Source of the DNA: Synechococcaceae bacterium WBB_10_009 | GTDB lineage: Bacteria > Cyanobacteriota > Cyanobacteriia > PCC-6307 > Cyanobiaceae | Direction of reading: 5' to 3' | NCBI GenBank assembly: GCA_010030955.1 | Contig: RHBP01000112.1 | Coordinates: 1 to 5,643 of the forward strand | Length of the DNA stretch: 5,643 nt | Shown: one piece after another, positions 4,938 through 5,643 of the stretch | Layout of the letters: each line of letters begins with the position of its first letter | Numbering within the stretch: the first letter of the stretch is position 1 | Notes under the pieces: model-generated | Told to the model about the DNA's origin: nothing | What the model saw: the letters and a program-made list of their open reading frames with translations, nothing else | Database searches by the model: none | Translations under genes and position numbers: made by a program

Positions 4938-5643
4938 ATGACCATCAGCTGGCGCGATCGCCCCGTGGGGATCGTGGGCCTCGGATTGATCGGCGGCTCC
5001 CTGGGGCTCGACCTGCGCCAGCGGGGCATCGACGTGCGCGCACTGGTGCACCGCCCCAGCACCGCCGAGCGGGCACGGCAGCGGGGCCTGGCCGACCAGG
5101 TGGACACCGACCCGGCGGTGCTGCAGCCCTGCGGGTTGGTGGTGCTGGCCCTGCCCCTAGACCAGCTGCTCGAGCCCCCCGCCGCCCTGGTGGCCGCCCT
5201 GCCCGCCGGTGCGGTGCTCACCGATGTGGGCTCGGTGAAGGCACCGGTGCTGGAGCGCTGGCGGCAGGGGCCGTGGCGGTTTGTGGCCAGCCATCCGATG
5301 GCCGGCACGGCCCAGGCCGGGGTGGAGGCGGGGGTGGCGGGCCTGTTCGCCGGGCGGCCGTGGGTGGCCACGCCCGCAGCGGACACCGACCCCGGCGCCC
5401 TCCAGCAGGTGCGCGACCTAGCGGAGCTGGTGGGGGCCCGCTGGCTCTGTTGCGACGCCAACCAACACGACCGGGCCGTGGCCCTGATCTCCCACATGCC
5501 GGTGCTGGTGAGTGCGGCGCTGCTGGAGGCGGCGGATGGCGAAACCGATGCGGCCACCGCCCAATTGGCGCGGCAGCTGGCCTCCAGCGGCTTCGCCGAC
5601 ACCAGCCGCATCGGCGGCGGCAACCCGGCCCTCGGCACCCTGA
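4938..5643 (+). CDS. tyrA: Prephenate/arogenate dehydrogenase, 5' part
   Basis: This is the first 235 codons of a TyrA dehydrogenase; the frame is still open at the right edge. It oxidatively decarboxylates arogenate (or prephenate) in the last steps of tyrosine synthesis in the cytoplasm. The Rossmann GxGxxG is GLGLIG (14-19). DVGSVKAPV (96-104) and ASHPMAGT (117-124) follow, with His119 as the expected catalytic residue, corresponding to His112 of the Synechocystis enzyme. LISHMPVLVSAAL (183-195) is the conserved start of the helical dimerisation domain. After the second strand, ALVHRPSTAER (35-45) has Arg39 and no acidic residue, which favours NADP over NAD, as in known cyanobacterial arogenate dehydrogenases; substrate and cofactor preference are inferred. 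ATG 4938 places the nucleotide motif at the usual distance, and no Shine-Dalgarno is visible. It is transcribed divergently from the helicase-like gene across a 41-nt gap. Confidence 0.95.
   Translation, partial: MTISWRDRPVGIVGLGLIGGSLGLDLRQRGIDVRALVHRPSTAERARQRGLADQVDTDPAVLQPCGLVVLALPLDQLLEPPAALVAALPAGAVLTDVGSVKAPVLERWRQGPWRFVASHPMAGTAQAGVEAGVAGLFAGRPWVATPAADTDPGALQQVRDLAELVGARWLCCDANQHDRAVALISHMPVLVSAALLEAADGETDAATAQLARQLASSGFADTSRIGGGNPALGTL

Noticed and set aside
3658..4941. Long Gln-rich open frame on the plus strand opposite the helicase-like gene
   Set aside because: The minus-strand reading has DinG family signatures; the plus frame is a low-complexity Gln/His/Arg by-product of high GC3, as is the overlapping frame at 3332-4555.
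4954..4961. HIP1 octamer GCGATCGC near the start of tyrA
   Set aside because: It is a single copy encoding Arg-Asp-Arg. My rough estimate for this base composition is about 0.2 copies by chance in the window, so one copy carries no signal.
4370..5638. Long minus-strand open frame opposite tyrA and the start of the helicase-like gene
   Set aside because: TyrA on the plus strand carries all family motifs; the opposite frame is Ser/Arg/Ala/Pro-rich and overlaps both real genes.

Overview
The window looks like chromosome of a GC-rich picocyanobacterium of the Synechococcus/Cyanobium group. The evidence is the close match of RecA and TyrA to picocyanobacterial versions, two small proteins of families known to me only from cyanobacteria (DUF1815 and DUF2839), a Ycf45/R3H-type protein, a perfect cyanobacterial-type LexA box, and very high third-position GC. 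I see no mobile element, CRISPR array, rRNA or sign of recent transfer.

Layout, left to right: (1) the 3' end of a Ycf45-like AAA+/R3H nucleic-acid-binding protein, + strand, ends at 382. (2) A 121-nt spacer holds a weak hairpin and a possible promoter. (3) tRNA-Gln(UUG) lies at 504-575. (4) A HAD-superfamily hydrolase at 616-1365 starts only 40 nt after the tRNA. (5) A LexA operator and probable recA promoter are followed by a leader of about 150 nt and recA (1540-2697). (6) Convergent to recA, and separated by 12 nt, is a minus-strand run of three genes read right to left: a DinG-like helicase relative (4896-3463), a DUF2839 membrane protein (3425-3180) and a DUF1815 protein (3084-2710). 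(7) tyrA begins at 4938 on the + strand, 41 nt from the helicase start, and runs off the right edge.

Functionally the window combines DNA repair (recA under likely SOS control), translation (tRNA-Gln), tyrosine synthesis (tyrA) and several conserved cyanobacterial genes of unknown role. The most unusual gene is the helicase relative. It keeps the outline of the DinG/XPD fold, but the Walker A, DEAH and motif VI signatures are replaced, so it is probably not an ordinary ATP-driven helicase. The most striking non-coding structure is a perfect 9-bp inverted repeat whose two arms contain the stop codons of recA and the DUF1815 gene, apparently one hairpin serving as a bidirectional end of transcription.

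No gene-free stretch exceeds 300 bases. The longest is the recA control region (1366-1539).
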